A DNA stretch of 64,000 bases. Source: Ananas comosus (lineage: Eukaryota; Streptophyta; Magnoliopsida; Poales; Bromeliaceae). Each line of letters begins with the position of its first letter. Position 1 is the first letter of the stretch. The stretch covers positions 13,700,311 through 13,764,310 of the forward strand of contig NC_033628.1 in the NCBI RefSeq assembly GCF_001540865.1. The letters are read 5' to 3'. Positions 1-13,102 of the stretch are shown piece after piece. The notes under the pieces are model-generated. The model ran no database searches, was not told the DNA's origin, and saw only the letters and a program-made list of their open reading frames with translations. Made by a program: the position numbers and the translations under genes.

Positions 1-218
1 CGGCATCTTTCAGCTTTTGGAGACTTCAGTCTTGTCCCTTTTGTCAACTATACTTAGTTTGCAGTTGCTGTTTCATGTCCACGAAGGACAGTCGAATGCA
101 GCTTTGCTTTGAAGTCGGTGTTGGATCTATGTCACACTTTTACAAGTAACACGTCTTGTTATGTATTAAAATTTGTTATGGAATGTGTTATCTGATGTTG
201 TGCTGATATTTTCATATC

Positions 219-274
<56 letters not shown>

Positions 275-990
275 AGTGAAATTCCAACACAGCTTCTCTT
301 TGGGGTTAAAATTCTAGTGCTAGACATCAAAGAATTAATCTGTGGGGTATGTTTGCTGTACTTTATGAAATGTAAATTATACAGCTGAGGAAAGCTTATG
401 TTCTTTCTGCACAATTTTAACACTATACTTGGACTGCTTTGCTTAACAGGGTTAAGTATCTTCCGTCTGCAAGGCTCATTTTCTCCTAGTTAGTTGGAGA
501 GAACTGTTTTCTCTAAATCCATTCAGATCGGTATATATTCGATGCGTTACTTTGGAATCTTTGGACAATGGAATGTGCTCTATAGCTCCTGAGATTGAGA
601 ATCGCTTGAATTTCTAGCGGTTGTGCAGGCAGTAAATATCTTGTGTTTGATCAGGCTGACTTATCTCTAATTGTACCTCTGTTAATTTGGAAAATAATTT
701 GAGCTTCAGTCCAGATGGTATTACAAGATCTGGATTTATATAGAGCCGTCAGATTCCAGTGCTTCAGTTCGATTGGTTGCAAAATATGCTTTTGCAGGCT
801 CAGGAGATAGACTCCTCAGGGGCATATTGCTGGTAGCAATATTGATTCCTGAAGCTTGTCCAAAATTTTCCTACAATAAGCAGAAGTTCCTTTTGTTAAT
901 CACAAAGAGATTTTCAGATTCTTCAAATCTCTATGTAGGAAGTATTTTGCTTTATAAGAATAAGGTGTACATCGGAGTTGCGGAATAAGG
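1..990. other. Upstream region of the kinase gene, probable 5' UTR/intron
   Basis: No coding segment is recognised here. The main landmark is an uninterrupted run of about 53 T at 220-272 followed directly by GCAG, which looks like an extreme polypyrimidine tract plus a 3' splice site, so part of this stretch may be 5' UTR exon and intron of the kinase that begins at 991. It could also include the 3' end of a gene lying left of the window. The short open frames are interrupted and resemble nothing. Confidence 0.4.
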
Positions 991-3900
991 ATGGACAGGT
1001 GAGATGCTTTGAATGATTTTTGTCTTGTGTGATTTATGACATTTTTCTCAAGTTGTTTCTTCTAATCACAGATACAAGGTAATTAAGGAAGTTGGAGATG
1101 GAACTTTTGGGAGTGTTTGGCGTGCTATAAATAAACAAACTGGCGAAGTGGTATGTTATTTGTGATGGTTTTCAATGAATATCATGCTTGTTGGCAGTAA
1201 CTAGAAAATACATTTTCACTATGTTATTCAATCACATTTGAAGGAAATTCTTAATAATGGTAGGTTGCTATTAAGAAAATGAAGAGAAAGTATTTTTCTT
1301 GGGAGGAATGTGTTAATCTTCGTGAAGTGAAGGTGAGTAGATGGTTGAAATGGTTGACATTTTACTGTTACACTCGTCCAAGTCCTTTTTCTGAGTTTTA
1401 TTTTTTGTGTGAAGTCGCTACGACGGATGAACCATCCAAACATTGTGAAACTCAAGGAGATCATAAGAGAGAACAATATATTATACATTGTATTTGAATA
1501 CATGGTATGGTTTCATTATGTATTTGGAGTTAAATAATCAGTTCCTAGACTATCTGACAGCCTAAACTTCGTTTCTTAATTATTCAGGAGTGCAATCTTT
1601 ACCAGCTTATGAAAGATAGAGGCAAGGTGTTTTCTGAGGTTGAAGTCCGTAATTGGTGCTTTCAGATATTTCAGGGCCTTGCTTACATGCACCAACGGGG
1701 CTATTTTCACCGTGACCTTAAGCCTGGTAACTGCTTCCTTAGTGTTGTAAATTTGTTGTTTGGGTAATAGTTTGCACTTCATGTTATATCTTATTATCTG
1801 TTTGGACTCGGATATTTGTCAATATCGTTTGAGGTTCCCATAATGGGTAAATTCCATGTGCTTTTTTTTTTTTTTAACTGACACCATCCTACAGTTGGCT
1901 GGTCTTTATGCTTTTGTTACTCTTTTTCATGACTAGTTGCATTCTTATCTCCTTTGGATGTTGTAAATAAAATCTGTACGACCTATACCTCTGATTTTGT
2001 GCTTTCAGTTTGTCACACTGCCCGATTGTTGGTTAGTAGCGATTTTCAATATTTATGCACCAACAAAATTTCAGTACTGGTTATAGGAAACCCTTGGTTA
2101 TATTTTTAAACTATCTGATATTTAAGTATTGCCCATGACAATACTGCTTATGTTTACGAAAGTATTTTTTGCAAATTTTTCTTTAGAGAACTTGTTGGTT
2201 AGCAAGGAAGTCATAAAGATTGCAGACTTTGGACTTGCTCGGGAAGTTTCTTCAGATCCGCCGTACACAGAATATGTCTCGACACGGTGGTGAGTACACA
2301 CTTTTGTCATCTTTTTATTCATTTCCAAATTTATTGAATTTTCATTTGCATAGAGATTTTATTGGCTTTAAGCTTTGTTTGACTCATTGGTCTTGTGAGG
2401 CTTTTAAGAATAGGAATCCCTAAATTGAAAGCTGTCATCTTTTTCCTTGTCTAGAACTGTTTCTGCCTAATTAGCAACAAAGAATGTAGACTACCATAAC
2501 CGACCCCCTGTTCGGAAATTTGGCACAAATTTAGTTGTTGAGATTCTGTTGGCTAGTTGTAAAAGTTTTGGGAAAAGGCTTGAGATGATGATATGTTTGA
2601 AATCTTTCAGGTATCGAGCTCCTGAAGTCTTGCTTCAATCTTCCATTTATGACTCTGCTGTTGGTAAGTGATAATTAAATTTTGTGCTCAGTGGTAGGGT
2701 TAGACTAATGTACCAATCATTAGCATTTATGGTTATTATGTTTTGTGCCATGTTGCAGATATGTGGGCAATGGGTGCAATCATGGCTGAGCTGTTCACTC
2801 TCCGTCCTCTTTTTCCTGGTTCAAAGTACACACAAGACCACACCATTTTTTTTATAGCTAAATTAAATGCCCCTTTTCTTTTGTTTTGTGTGCCAATAAA
2901 GAAAAACTGACAATGAAAATTTCAGGCTTTGTATGATGTTGTTGCCATCTTTTTTATTTCAAAACAAAATGTAGTTGCTTATAATCTATACGCCTATGGG
3001 TTGTTTGGCTACAACAAACAAAGACTTAGTTGTTACTATTTTCACTTCTTTATTTTTTGAAGATGTTTTCAGCATCCGACCAGGTTGTGTTGGAACCCTA
3101 ACAAACTATGACAAGAATAGGGAAGTCCTTCTCAAGCCCATTCAACTACATAAGATTTCTGCTTAATAAAAAAAAATGAAAAAATTACCAAACTTTCAAA
3201 GTTTGTTCATATACTGGGCTAGCTAATTGGTAGCGAAGCATGAGGAGCTAAAGCAAAACAAGATTAGTCCCAACAATTCCAGTAAAACCCTTGCGGTATA
3301 CTTTTAGAAGTATAGCACCTTAGTTTTCTAGTTAGACGAAGTTTTTTTTTCCTTTTTTATTTTTCCATCTTTTTATTTTTTCCTTTTTTTTTATTTTTCC
3401 AAAATTGCAGTTGCTTATGTGTTACTTGATCTCATAGTTTGTGTGAGTTTCTTGTACATGCGCTAGCAACATCAGCATAGATAATCTGTGAATTGATATT
3501 GTTACTTTCCTAGGAGTGGGATTAGTGATTTATTGCTGATTATGCTACTTCTAATCCTGTCATGCTTTATTGTATTCCTGCAATGAGGATCTTATTTGTT
3601 GAATTGATATTTGTTCCTTCAGTGAAGTGGATGAGATTTACAAAATCTGCACTGTCATTGGAACTCCAGATGTAAATTCATGGACTAAAGGATTGCGACT
3701 TGCAGATGCCATGAAGTATCAGTTCCCACAGGTAATTATCGCCCCCGGATTTAGCATATTGGAATTTATAGTTTGTTGTAGGTATTTTTATTTTCAATAG
3801 CTAATTGATATAGATAAGTACATGTGATTGGGTTGTTTTGTGTTATCCTGGACTGCTTATCATGCATATATCTTGTTCATTGAGGATTGACATCTAGAGC

Positions 3901-5398
3901 CGGTATGTTTTTGAGCAATACAGATTGTCTCATGGCCATTTAGCACAAACAATTTTTTTATGAGAAAATATAGAAGGAAAATATTTGACTCCTGCTTGAC
4001 ACATACAATGAAAGAGAAACAGCTTGATATGGATGCCCAAATACCGCAGGCCTTCACTTCGAAAATTGTCTGTTTTCCAACTCAGCTGCCCAGCTTTGAG
4101 CCATTGAAATATTTGAAATTATATAGTACATTTAATATTTAAGTGCTAAAAAGTTTCTATGCATCGTCATTCTATGGTGTAAGAAATTATTACCAATGAT
4201 TTTTAGTTTATGCTTTCTCCATTTGATGTGCAGTTATTAGCTGACTCTATTATATTCTATGGTGTAATTTCTTGTGTATTTATAATTGGAATTTTACAAA
4301 GTTGGTATGGATATTCATTTTAATGCAGTCTGATGGTACCGATCTTTCAGCACTAATCCCGTCTGCTAGTGTGAATGCAATTGACCTTATTTCGGTAAGT
4401 GGTATTATTGTGAATTCTGTTGAGGCCGTGCTATTCTTTTCATATGGAATATGAACCACGTTTACCCACCAATATTGATGCCTACATACATGTGGCAGTC
4501 ACTTTGCTCCTGGGATCCCTGCAAGAGACCAAAAGCAGCAGAAGTCCTCCAGCATGCTTTCTTTCAGGTGGGATCTCATTACAATGTTCATCATCCCTTT
4601 TTTCATTTAAGATATTAACAAATATATACATCCAATATTATCTGATTACAGGTGTAACACTGCAAAATCTAAGTATTCATATATGCCCTTAAAAAGCTGA
4701 TTTCTTACATATTTATATCCTTGTACATAAAAAAAAAATCCCCTACTTGAAAAACTAAATCAAATACAAAACAAACTTTTTCCCATGAGTTGGATGACCG
4801 TTCATCTTAAGAATGTATTTTGTTAGAAATGTATCTTCTAGTGGTAAATGATAAATTTCAGGTAGGATGTCTTGGGTTCTTTTTCGGAAAATTGACTTCA
4901 GTTGGTTCCAAATCTTGCTCTCAGAGAAGAACCCAAGAAAGAAAAAACAAATCTTAAATATTTCAGATAGATCTTTTTATCCTATTGTGGTTTGTCACTA
5001 TCCTTTTCTTTTTCTTTGTTTTTGTCTTTTTCCTTGATTTGGCAGCCGTGTTTCTATGTTCCACCCTCCCTTCGTCCAAAAGTACCCGGAGTTCTTAGGA
5101 CACCCCCATCTGGTTTGTTTTCTGTCCATCTTCCTTCTGATGTTTATTATTGATGAATGGACATTGAACACGCACATACCTTATTATGTTGTTGTTCATT
5201 TTATTTAGTGGGGCTAAAAGGAGCTTCGGAGCCAAAAAGTGGTCGAAGATATTCTACAGGAGCTCTGTCTGGATTGAAACCTGCTAGTGATTCTGTGACG
5301 CTGAAGTCAAATGGTTCTTCGAGGATAGGTAATTGTTTTGGAACTAAGGTGTTTTAGTTTCAAAATACTTAGTTTGCGATAGGTTATGCTAATGTGGC

Positions 5399-5465
<67 letters not shown>

Positions 5466-6085
5466 TCATTATAGGTGTGCAAAGGAAATTGGAGATGGAG
5501 CGTCAAGTAAGCTACACAAATTCTTTTTTCTCCTCTTTTTTTTTTTTTCTAATTTATTTATGTGGCTGATTGTATAAAACTTGTTTTTAACGTTTTAAGC
5601 TACAGGTTGCAGAGAAAAGTGACAAGACCATGAAAAAGGACACGAAGCAGTCTCGTCAAAAACCAGCAGCAAAAAACAACGCAGGCAAGTTTGTTGTTCT
5701 TCACAATTTTACCCCTCAATTCTTCATTTATGACACTCTTTAGTCCCACCTCTGCTCTCAGCTTTTAGTTGTTTGTCAGCATGACGAGTGAATTAAGGTC
5801 TAACATTTTGACGTTCATTTGGCTTTTGAGATAGCAGGATATTTGGGGAGAAGTTCGAGAAGAGTTGCTGATGTTCCTGTGGGAGCAACCTCCGGCACCG
5901 TTTCGAATATGACGGATAAGCTGTCACGGATGTCGCTGATCTCAGGCCCGCAGCAGAGTGTGAGGCAGGCACCACCACTGCCGTCATTGAAGGCTGGGGG
6001 CTGTTACAGCCAGGCCGACTTACTAGCGGGGACCAATGAGATGATCCCTTCTGGTAGAAGATACACTAGAAAGGTCGCCGGCTGA
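991..6085 (+). CDS. CDKF-4: MHK/CDKF-4-like Ser/Thr kinase (MAK/RCK family), 16 exons, 465 aa
   Basis: Serine/threonine kinase of the MAK/ICK/MOK (RCK) group, called MHK or CDKF-4 in plants. Coding exons: 991-998, 1072-1150, 1264-1332, 1415-1504, 1588-1726, 2187-2289, 2611-2663, 2759-2825, 3623-3731, 4329-4394, 4499-4567, 5046-5112, 5209-5328, 5475-5506, 5606-5684, 5838-6085; they sum to 465 codons plus stop. Visible motifs: glycine loop GDGTFG (11-16), VAIKK with Lys33, Glu50 in NLRE, HRDLKPEN (Asp125), DFG (142-144), a MAPK-like TEY in the activation loop (156-158) and WYRAPE. The catalytic domain spans about residues 4-290. The tail is basic, Ser-rich and low complexity. The last intron uses a GC donor (AG/GCAAGT at 5685). 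The start was chosen because MDRYKV sits directly before the glycine loop. RCK kinases act in cell-cycle or ciliary control elsewhere; the plant role is poorly known. Confidence 0.93.
5402..5462. repeat. (TA)n microsatellite in kinase intron 13
   Basis: About 60 bp of uninterrupted TA dinucleotides lie shortly before the acceptor of the 32-bp exon 14. Length polymorphism could change the branch-point to acceptor distance; that effect is inference. Confidence 0.95.
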
Positions 6086-7279
6086 AGAGGGTAAAAAATG
6101 CCTTTTGCCTTAACTAGGTGATGTGATGTATGGGGTGGGTTACTTTACCGGTGGGTCATTTGATGCTTGCTAGTGTGCTTTTTGCCATTTGAGTGCTGGT
6201 TTGAGGTTGTTGATTACGCCTGCTTTCTTTTCACTAACAGCTGAATAAAACATGTGTTCACCATTCTTTTCGTTTTTTATTTTTGTCTTGTGTATTTATT
6301 GAAACTAGAATTGTGGTAAAAGCTGAAGAATTGATGAATCCTGATTACTTTCCCATTGACTTTGACTTGGTGACAATTACAGCGGCATCCTCCCGTCTGG
6401 TCCCATATGCAACGTGTTAAGGCTAGCTCATATATGACTGCATCGTACGTTCACAAATCAGCCAGCATAGTGACGACAACTAGTTGATGGTATTGACGAC
6501 AACAAGCCAAAAAAAGAATACATCACTTTTGCAAATGCTATTATTCATGCTCTATCCAGCCCAAGCTGAGAGCAAACTCTTTATGGGTTACTTCTGGCAA
6601 CTATGTATTCAGCAAAAATTAAAGCTAAAGAAAATAGTTTTGAAGCAACGGGCTCAAGTTCATTACGTAGATGGAGAGAATCCAATAGCTGGTCCCTGAA
6701 GCTAAAAATAACAAAACAATACAAAACAAAAGAAAACGCTTAATCAGCCAATATTATTGTCGCAAAAAATATGATGCCGTGCAAGTTTGAAATGCCATAT
6801 ATGGTGACAAGGAGTCCACGGAACTTCTATGTGCCTTTATCAGTGGGGAATGAACTATCAACTTCTTTAAAATTATACACTAGGAATTTAAGATTGTTGA
6901 AAAACAAAAATATCACACAACTGCTTACTTAATTTTCCCCAAATATGATCTTTGCCATATATACCTCAACGAAAGTTGCAAAGGATCGTGCTACCTTGCA
7001 ATTGTTTTAAGCTAAGCATATCTAACTAGTGGTAGGTTTCCTCATTACGATTCCCAACCAGAAAACTAGATAAAATGTTTTTAATAACAAATAACCATCT
7101 AAAATATATTTCTAGCACACCGGCACAATAATATTTAAAGAAGAGAACATGGACAATGAACAGGAAATGCCTCTATTGCAAACGCCAAACATGTGTGCAG
7201 CGAATTTAAAAGATAGAAATAGCAAAATGCCTCATTATTCTTGAAACAAGCATGAAGGTACTTGCCTTAAATTGCCCGG
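6086..7279. other. Convergent intergenic region (3' UTRs)
   Basis: Lies between the ends of the kinase (+) and the small coiled-coil gene (-). A canonical AATAAA at 6244-6249 is about 160 bp after the kinase stop and is its probable polyadenylation signal. The remainder is AT-rich with no recognisable gene or repeat. Confidence 0.6.
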
Positions 7280-9149
7280 CTAAACTGGAGTTGCAGGGAT
7301 GTTATAACGGGTTCTCAAGCTATCAATTGCTTTCTCCATGGACTGTGAAAGCTCAGAAATGGACGCCTTGCACACTAATTGCTCAAATTAGAAATAAGGA
7401 AGTCAAAATAATGTGAAGAACACATTACTAAATAACAAAAGGCAGTCTTGTTCCTTTTTCGGTTGGAGTATAGTAATGAATCAGTAGAAATCAGGGTTAA
7501 GTTTCCTGTCTTTTAAATCTCCTTAGAAGTTCAAAAAGAAAAAAAATCCAAGTTCATACAGAGATCATCACAATCACTTAGTAGTTCTTGCTCTGATCTT
7601 TAACTAAAACGAAAGGTACAGTTCAAAGGTTCCTTCTGAACTGCAGATATTATAGTCCACTAAGCAGCCAAATAATCCAATAGTCCAAATAAACTCTAAA
7701 GTACTGTTACTTAGGAAAGCATTTTTTTCAGGACTGTAATACCATCGTAACTCAAAATGCTTCATAATTTCATTATCTGGTTACCGTGCTACTTGATGAA
7801 AAAAAAAAATTGCCAAGCACAAATAAGGGAACGAAGTTTCTGAGTTCATGTCCTATACCACGAGATGCAGTTGACTGTGCTTCTGCCATAAACTCCACAT
7901 ACGAGGCCTGAAAAGAAAGAAAACATGAGATTAAAATGAAAACAAAAGGAAGAATCACTGAGGGAAGCCCCTCACCTTTATGAGTTCTGAATTTTCCTTG
8001 ATCCTATCGGACAACTTTTTGTACTCCTTGTCAACTTCCTCGGTAAGCTGCAAACAAGCCTGTGTTTGGATCTGCAGCAGAAAATAGATCTTACAAAGCG
8101 ATCATAGAAAGCATGAAGAAGTATGGTCCAAAAATCCAAAAAAACTAGTAATGAAAGTATTAACAAGTTTGTTGTCATTCAGGTAGAGTATGTATGTTCT
8201 TCTATAATCTTCCTATCTCAGATAAGCCAGATAAATGAGAACAAATCTCCTACTAAAATTGTACTGCAAGTGGGAACTTACTGAGATCATGCTGGATCCG
8301 TTACAGTTTAATAGAGAGAGATATATCATTCATCTTCATTTATATAGACCAATCACAATTCCTCATGCAGCTAGGTGATGAATCAATAGGCGTACCCGTA
8401 ATATAATGTCAGAGCACCCACATAATGGAGGATATTAAGTTAGAGGAGATCAGAGACTTCAAAAGTGAGGTCATATGCATCTATCATTAGACAGAGCACA
8501 ATGTATCCAATTCCTCGAGCTAATCCCCCCTTAGAAGTTAAGCTGCAGATAATTTTAGACAAACTTGATCTAAATGCATCAAACATAGATTAAACAAGAT
8601 TCCATCACAATCACTTCACAAAAGCACGTCCCGTAGCAAAATTAACAAGAAAAGCACAAATATAACTGAGAATTCGAGATGGCTCACGAACATAATTTCT
8701 GATCCGAGTCTTATATAGATCCATAACATCACAATCGCAGCCAAGCCAAATCGCGTGAATTAGAGAGCAGAGAGAAGCGAGATCACCTTGCATCGCTTGG
8801 AGATTCTGTTGTGGGACGCGTCGAACTCCTTGGTGATCGCTGAGTGGCACAGATCGAGCTCCCGCTTCACGGAATCCAAGCGGGATGCAGCGAGGCTCCT
8901 GAGATCGGCGATGGAGGCGAGAGTTTTGGGCGGAGTGGAGGGGAGGGAGCCGGGAGTTAGGGTTTTGCTGGACGTCACCTTCTTGTTGGAGGAGGCCGAG
9001 GCGAGGAAGGTGAGGTCGAAGGAGGAGGGGGCGTAGGGTTTGGAGGAGCGGTTGGGGGTGGGGGTGGAAGGGGTGGGGAGAGGGGACAGGAAGGGTTTCG
9101 CCCTCGATTTCGCCCTCGATGCGGTTGATGCCGCGGCTCTCTTCTTCAT
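7280..9149 (-). CDS. Small basic coiled-coil protein, 4 exons, 200 aa
   Basis: Coding exons on the minus strand: 9149-8787, 8071-7976, 7907-7859, 7374-7280; total 200 codons plus stop. The first ~75 residues are basic and rich in Ser/Pro/Thr (starts MKKRAAAS, with RAKSRAKP), as expected of a disordered, probably nuclear tail. From about residue 78 it is predicted helical: a DLRSLAASRLDSVKREL segment, then CLQLTEEVDKEYKKLSDR and a last helix with SISELSQSMEKAIDSLR. The N-terminal exon is GC-rich (monocot-style) and the rest AT-rich. From memory it resembles short plant proteins annotated as spindle/kinetochore-associated, but I cannot confirm this and assign no function. Exon 3 (49 bp) is supported by a GTG/GTATAG donor that joins exon 4 in frame. 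Confidence 0.75.
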
Positions 9150-10151
9150 GGCGATTGAAGAGAAAGGAGAAGGAGAAGGAGAGGAAGAGGAAGAGGAAGT
9201 GTGATCGGTGAATGATTCGATTGCGCGCCTCGTTTTTTATAGTGGCGGGATCATGGTGAGATTATCAGCATTTGAATTTCAAACTTGTAGATGTCCTCGC
9301 TCGTTAGTCGTTAGGTTAAATTTTTGTTTCATCTGTCACGGCATTTTTTATGCGTATATGTTAGAGAGTCCGCATAGAGAAATTAATTGCTCCTTAAAGT
9401 CCAATCTCTTTCGTTCTTATGTTGCTGTGCTGAATATATTCTATCTTTCTGTTTTTCCTCGTGAGATGATTTTAACATTTCTTTTGTGAGATTATCAGAA
9501 CAAATAAACTCCTCTTCTTTTTCTTCCCTTTTTTTTTTTTTTTTTCCTTCTTCGTGCGGAGGGTTTTGTGAATATTCAGGCTAACATACTCGAAAAGTTG
9601 CACCCTGCCGTGGCTTTTTTTCCTACTCGGGGCCCTATCACGCTAACAACATACGTAGAACTTAACCAGAACCCAAAACTGTTCCATAAGGATTCATTCA
9701 TCATTAAATTAATGCATAATAATCCACACGTACAAAAAAATATTCATGCCACTGTTGATGGCAACTGATTACTCATATAGAACCTCCATCAAGCACCAAA
9801 GTTTGTTTACTATATGTAACAAAACTTCACGAAAGAAAGGCTGAAGGGTGACAAAGGAGAGAAATCCGGATCAAAGCACATATAAAACGACCGTTGAAAA
9901 GAGCAAAAAATATTAATGAAAAGATACAAAATTGGTGAACCCAATCGATACACGTGCAAAGAATACATAACACGCACGCAAAACATCTTGAAGAGCCAAA
10001 ATCTTTCCTTGTACATGAATGGTTACAAAAGGGATTCACTAAATAAGGGGAGAAAAATGGTATTTAAATAAATCCTACTGTATAAGTTTGCCTGGAAAGA
10101 ATGATCAGATGCATGACTCTTAATAGCGATTTCCATTACTTTTGGAGTGAA
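9150..10151. other. Promoter/5' UTR of the coiled-coil gene and 3' flank of the syntaxin
   Basis: Both flanking genes are on the minus strand. The bases just above the 9149 start are a purine-rich GA/AGG stretch (about 9156-9198), typical of a plant 5' UTR. A T-run lies at about 9530-9546. No gene is seen in the remainder. Confidence 0.5.
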
Positions 10152-13102
10152 TCAAAATAATATCTCCTTGAGGATTAGCAGGACCAGCATGACAAAACAC
10201 ATTATGACTAGTACCGTAGCACACGTAACCATCCCTCCTTTCTTCTGTGTCCTCTCCGCCTGTTTGATAAACCGGAGAACAGGGAAAAGGACATGGGCCT
10301 TAGAAATAAATAGATAAACTTCAACAAATGATAAGAGACATCTAAAGAAAACAATTTAGAGTGGGAAACCTTCTGTAACTGCTTATACCCCTCTTCGACC
10401 GTGGCAGCAACATTCTGTATATTATAATCTATCCGATCGATGATAGTTCCCTGGTAAAGAAGTTCTTAAGAATACCATGCCAATGCTTTAGGAACAAACA
10501 GCTTATTTCACTCAAATTAAATGTAATTGATACCTGGTCTATTACAAGGACAGATAGATCCTTCATAATCTGAGCAAGCTCATTCACCGATTCGACAATC
10601 TATATGCACAACATACGTGCTTAAGTTAGAATAGCTCTAAATGGCAGACACATAAATTGGCTGATAGACTGGGGATTGTATAATATTTACCTGTGTGATC
10701 TCTTTCTCTCTTTCTTTTGTAAACACCTCACTTTTTTTCAATTGAGACAACTGATGATCATCAAAACCCTGAAAAATGGACAAAGGAGCTACAGAGAATG
10801 AAATAGCTGGACAAACACAAATTAGATTTACAGATAGGTACTTCATATCAGTAATGGGTAAACATTGCTTGTGCCAAAAGAAGAGCAGATGCATGTAGTA
10901 AACAAAATGTAGTATGGCTTCCAACATTGAAAAATATTGACCACAAGTTAAAGCTAAGAATGTCTGGGCAACAAATCTAAATGTGCGCTAGCCGCATTAA
11001 AATCACCAACATGGCTATCTGTCCATGTGAGATTATGTATTTGAATAGAATTATGCATCGAATGCATGACAACAATGAAACTAAACTCAGGCATAATGTG
11101 CAACCTCAGTCACAGTTGCCCTACGTAGAATCTATCTGTCAATTTAATGCCGACCCAATCTACCGAATCATCAGTAGTAGAATGTCAGACTTGGTGACAT
11201 TGATGATCGACATCAAATCTACTGAATCAACTGTAGTAGACTGCCAGGGGATAGAAAAAAAGAGCTCACCAAGTCTGGCGACTTGGTCAAATTAAAGAGC
11301 TGCTTATGTGGTTGGTGGTGTGGGGGTGTCTGGGTGGTTTGTGTCGGAGCTACCAATTTGCTAAGCAAAAGGTAAATATGTGGGGTAGAACAGGAAACCT
11401 GCTTCCTTCTAGTTCTATCCTCTACATAGGTTGTTTCCAAGCAACTAACATAGATGATGGAATAAACCTAAGCTAAGCAACTCAAATTGACCTTTTAAAA
11501 CAATAGTTAACAAGACCATACCCCATCAGCAAAGTCATCGTCTTCAGAAGTAGATCGAGCTCCATTTATCTTTATCTCCAAGTCTACACCATCCTGGCCC
11601 TGAAAGTATGATGACAGATAGAGAACCAGAAGAAAGCAAGATGAGATCATGATTTTGACTAATCGAAATTCACAGTACCTCTTTTTGCTGCTGCAGCCGT
11701 TTTAAATAAGTAGACTGCTTCTTACGGAACTCCATTGACAGGTTTTGAAGATCAGTTGCAAGTGAACGCTGCAGGAGAAAATGTTCCTCTGTCATGCTGA
11801 AGACTAACAAAATACAATTATACCCAAAGAAACAAAAGATTGCTTAAAGCAGAAGCGCTCTTTGCGTTTGCTTCTGCTTGCTGACTCATCTCGATGAAAA
11901 GATAACTATTTTATTGCGTTTGATGCTGCTTGATTCTGCTTGCACAGGATGACAATGTACCTTCTAATTTTTAAATAGGATTTTCGGTCTGCAGAAATCG
12001 AGACACACTCTAGTTACATGGCAATGTATATTAAATTTACTATCACATTACATTAATACCTGAACATTTTTCCGAACATTTGAATCTTCACATGACACAG
12101 TGGAAGAGAGCTTCATTAATCTTTTCTCAGACTTCTTTAGTAGATCTGTTATTTCCCGAGTAAGCATCTCGATTGCACGTTGCTCCTTTTTTCCATCTCC
12201 AAAAGAAGGCATTAAAGCCTTTTCATGAACCTTTACTAACTCTACCAATTTTTTTCGTGCATTTTGTATATTTACAGATATTTCTTCCGATACATCTACC
12301 CAAGCTGGAGGTAGACCAATGGTAAGCGGACCTTTACTGAAACAAAGAGACCACACATTACACCGCAGGCAGGAACAAAACAATCAAACAGTTTCACAGT
12401 CAAACTACTGCAAATATCATGTTCTCCCTGCATATTTGTTCGCACTATGGTACCCAAACTACTGCAAACATCCCAAATTGAGTATGCGAAAGACAAAGCC
12501 AACGTTGAGGACCCAAAATTGTCTATACAACAATCTAGCAGGCAGAATATAACACTAACTCCAAAATGTCTCAGAATTGCAATTACGAGTATTAACCATA
12601 TCAAAACTAAAATTAGACTCAGTACATATGAGACTGGCCAGCCACTTTTATATCTAATTATAGTAACCTGCCAATTTTATATTCAATCATAGTAATTAGT
12701 TGGCAAAGTAAAGCTCAATTTTCTCAGCTTCTTATTGAGGTAAGTATTTGCTTTCTTGGACCGGAAAAAAAAAAAAGGAAAAAACCCAAAATCCTCCAGT
12801 GGATCTCTGTCTCAAGAATTTCCAGTTTAACAACTAATACGAGCAAAACAACATCATCGTGAACAGGAGAAACGTAGAGAGAGCCATCCGCACCTCGAAT
12901 TACCAGGATCTTCCGTGCTGAGAGGAGTATACGACCGATTCGGATGGAGAAGCGAGGTGCTCACCATCTCCACCGCCGCACCACCGCCCGAAGCCGACGT
13001 AGAAGGCCCCCGACGCGAAGAAGACGATGCCGACGGCACCCGAACGCTCCGGAGGGCGTCCCGATACTTCCGATACAACGGAGTCCGGTTCCTCGTCGCC
13101 AT
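10152..13102 (-). CDS. SYP4: SYP4-group syntaxin (Qa-SNARE of the trans-Golgi network), 8 exons, 328 aa
   Basis: Qa-SNARE that assembles SNARE complexes for fusion at the trans-Golgi network. Minus-strand exons: 13102-12894, 12336-12060, 11768-11679, 11599-11522, 10768-10691, 10599-10534, 10450-10370, 10259-10152; they sum to 328 codons plus stop. Order of parts: basic Ser/Gly-rich N-terminus, a conserved LPPAWVDVSEEI segment opening the Habc bundle (about 75-190, with ITDLLKKSEKRL), an acidic linker (SEDDDFADG), the SNARE helix (about 233-295) with the zero-layer glutamine at residue 266 in VIDQGTIIDRIDYNIQ, then a C-terminal membrane anchor (about 302-324) ending KEILF. Exon 1 must end at AG/GTGCGG (12894); the nearer GGTAAT donor would shift the frame. 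Which SYP41/42/43 paralogue it is cannot be told. Confidence 0.95.

Noticed and set aside
5402..5577. Frame with poly-Ile-Tyr over the kinase microsatellite
   Set aside because: Translation of (TA)n and intron sequence only.
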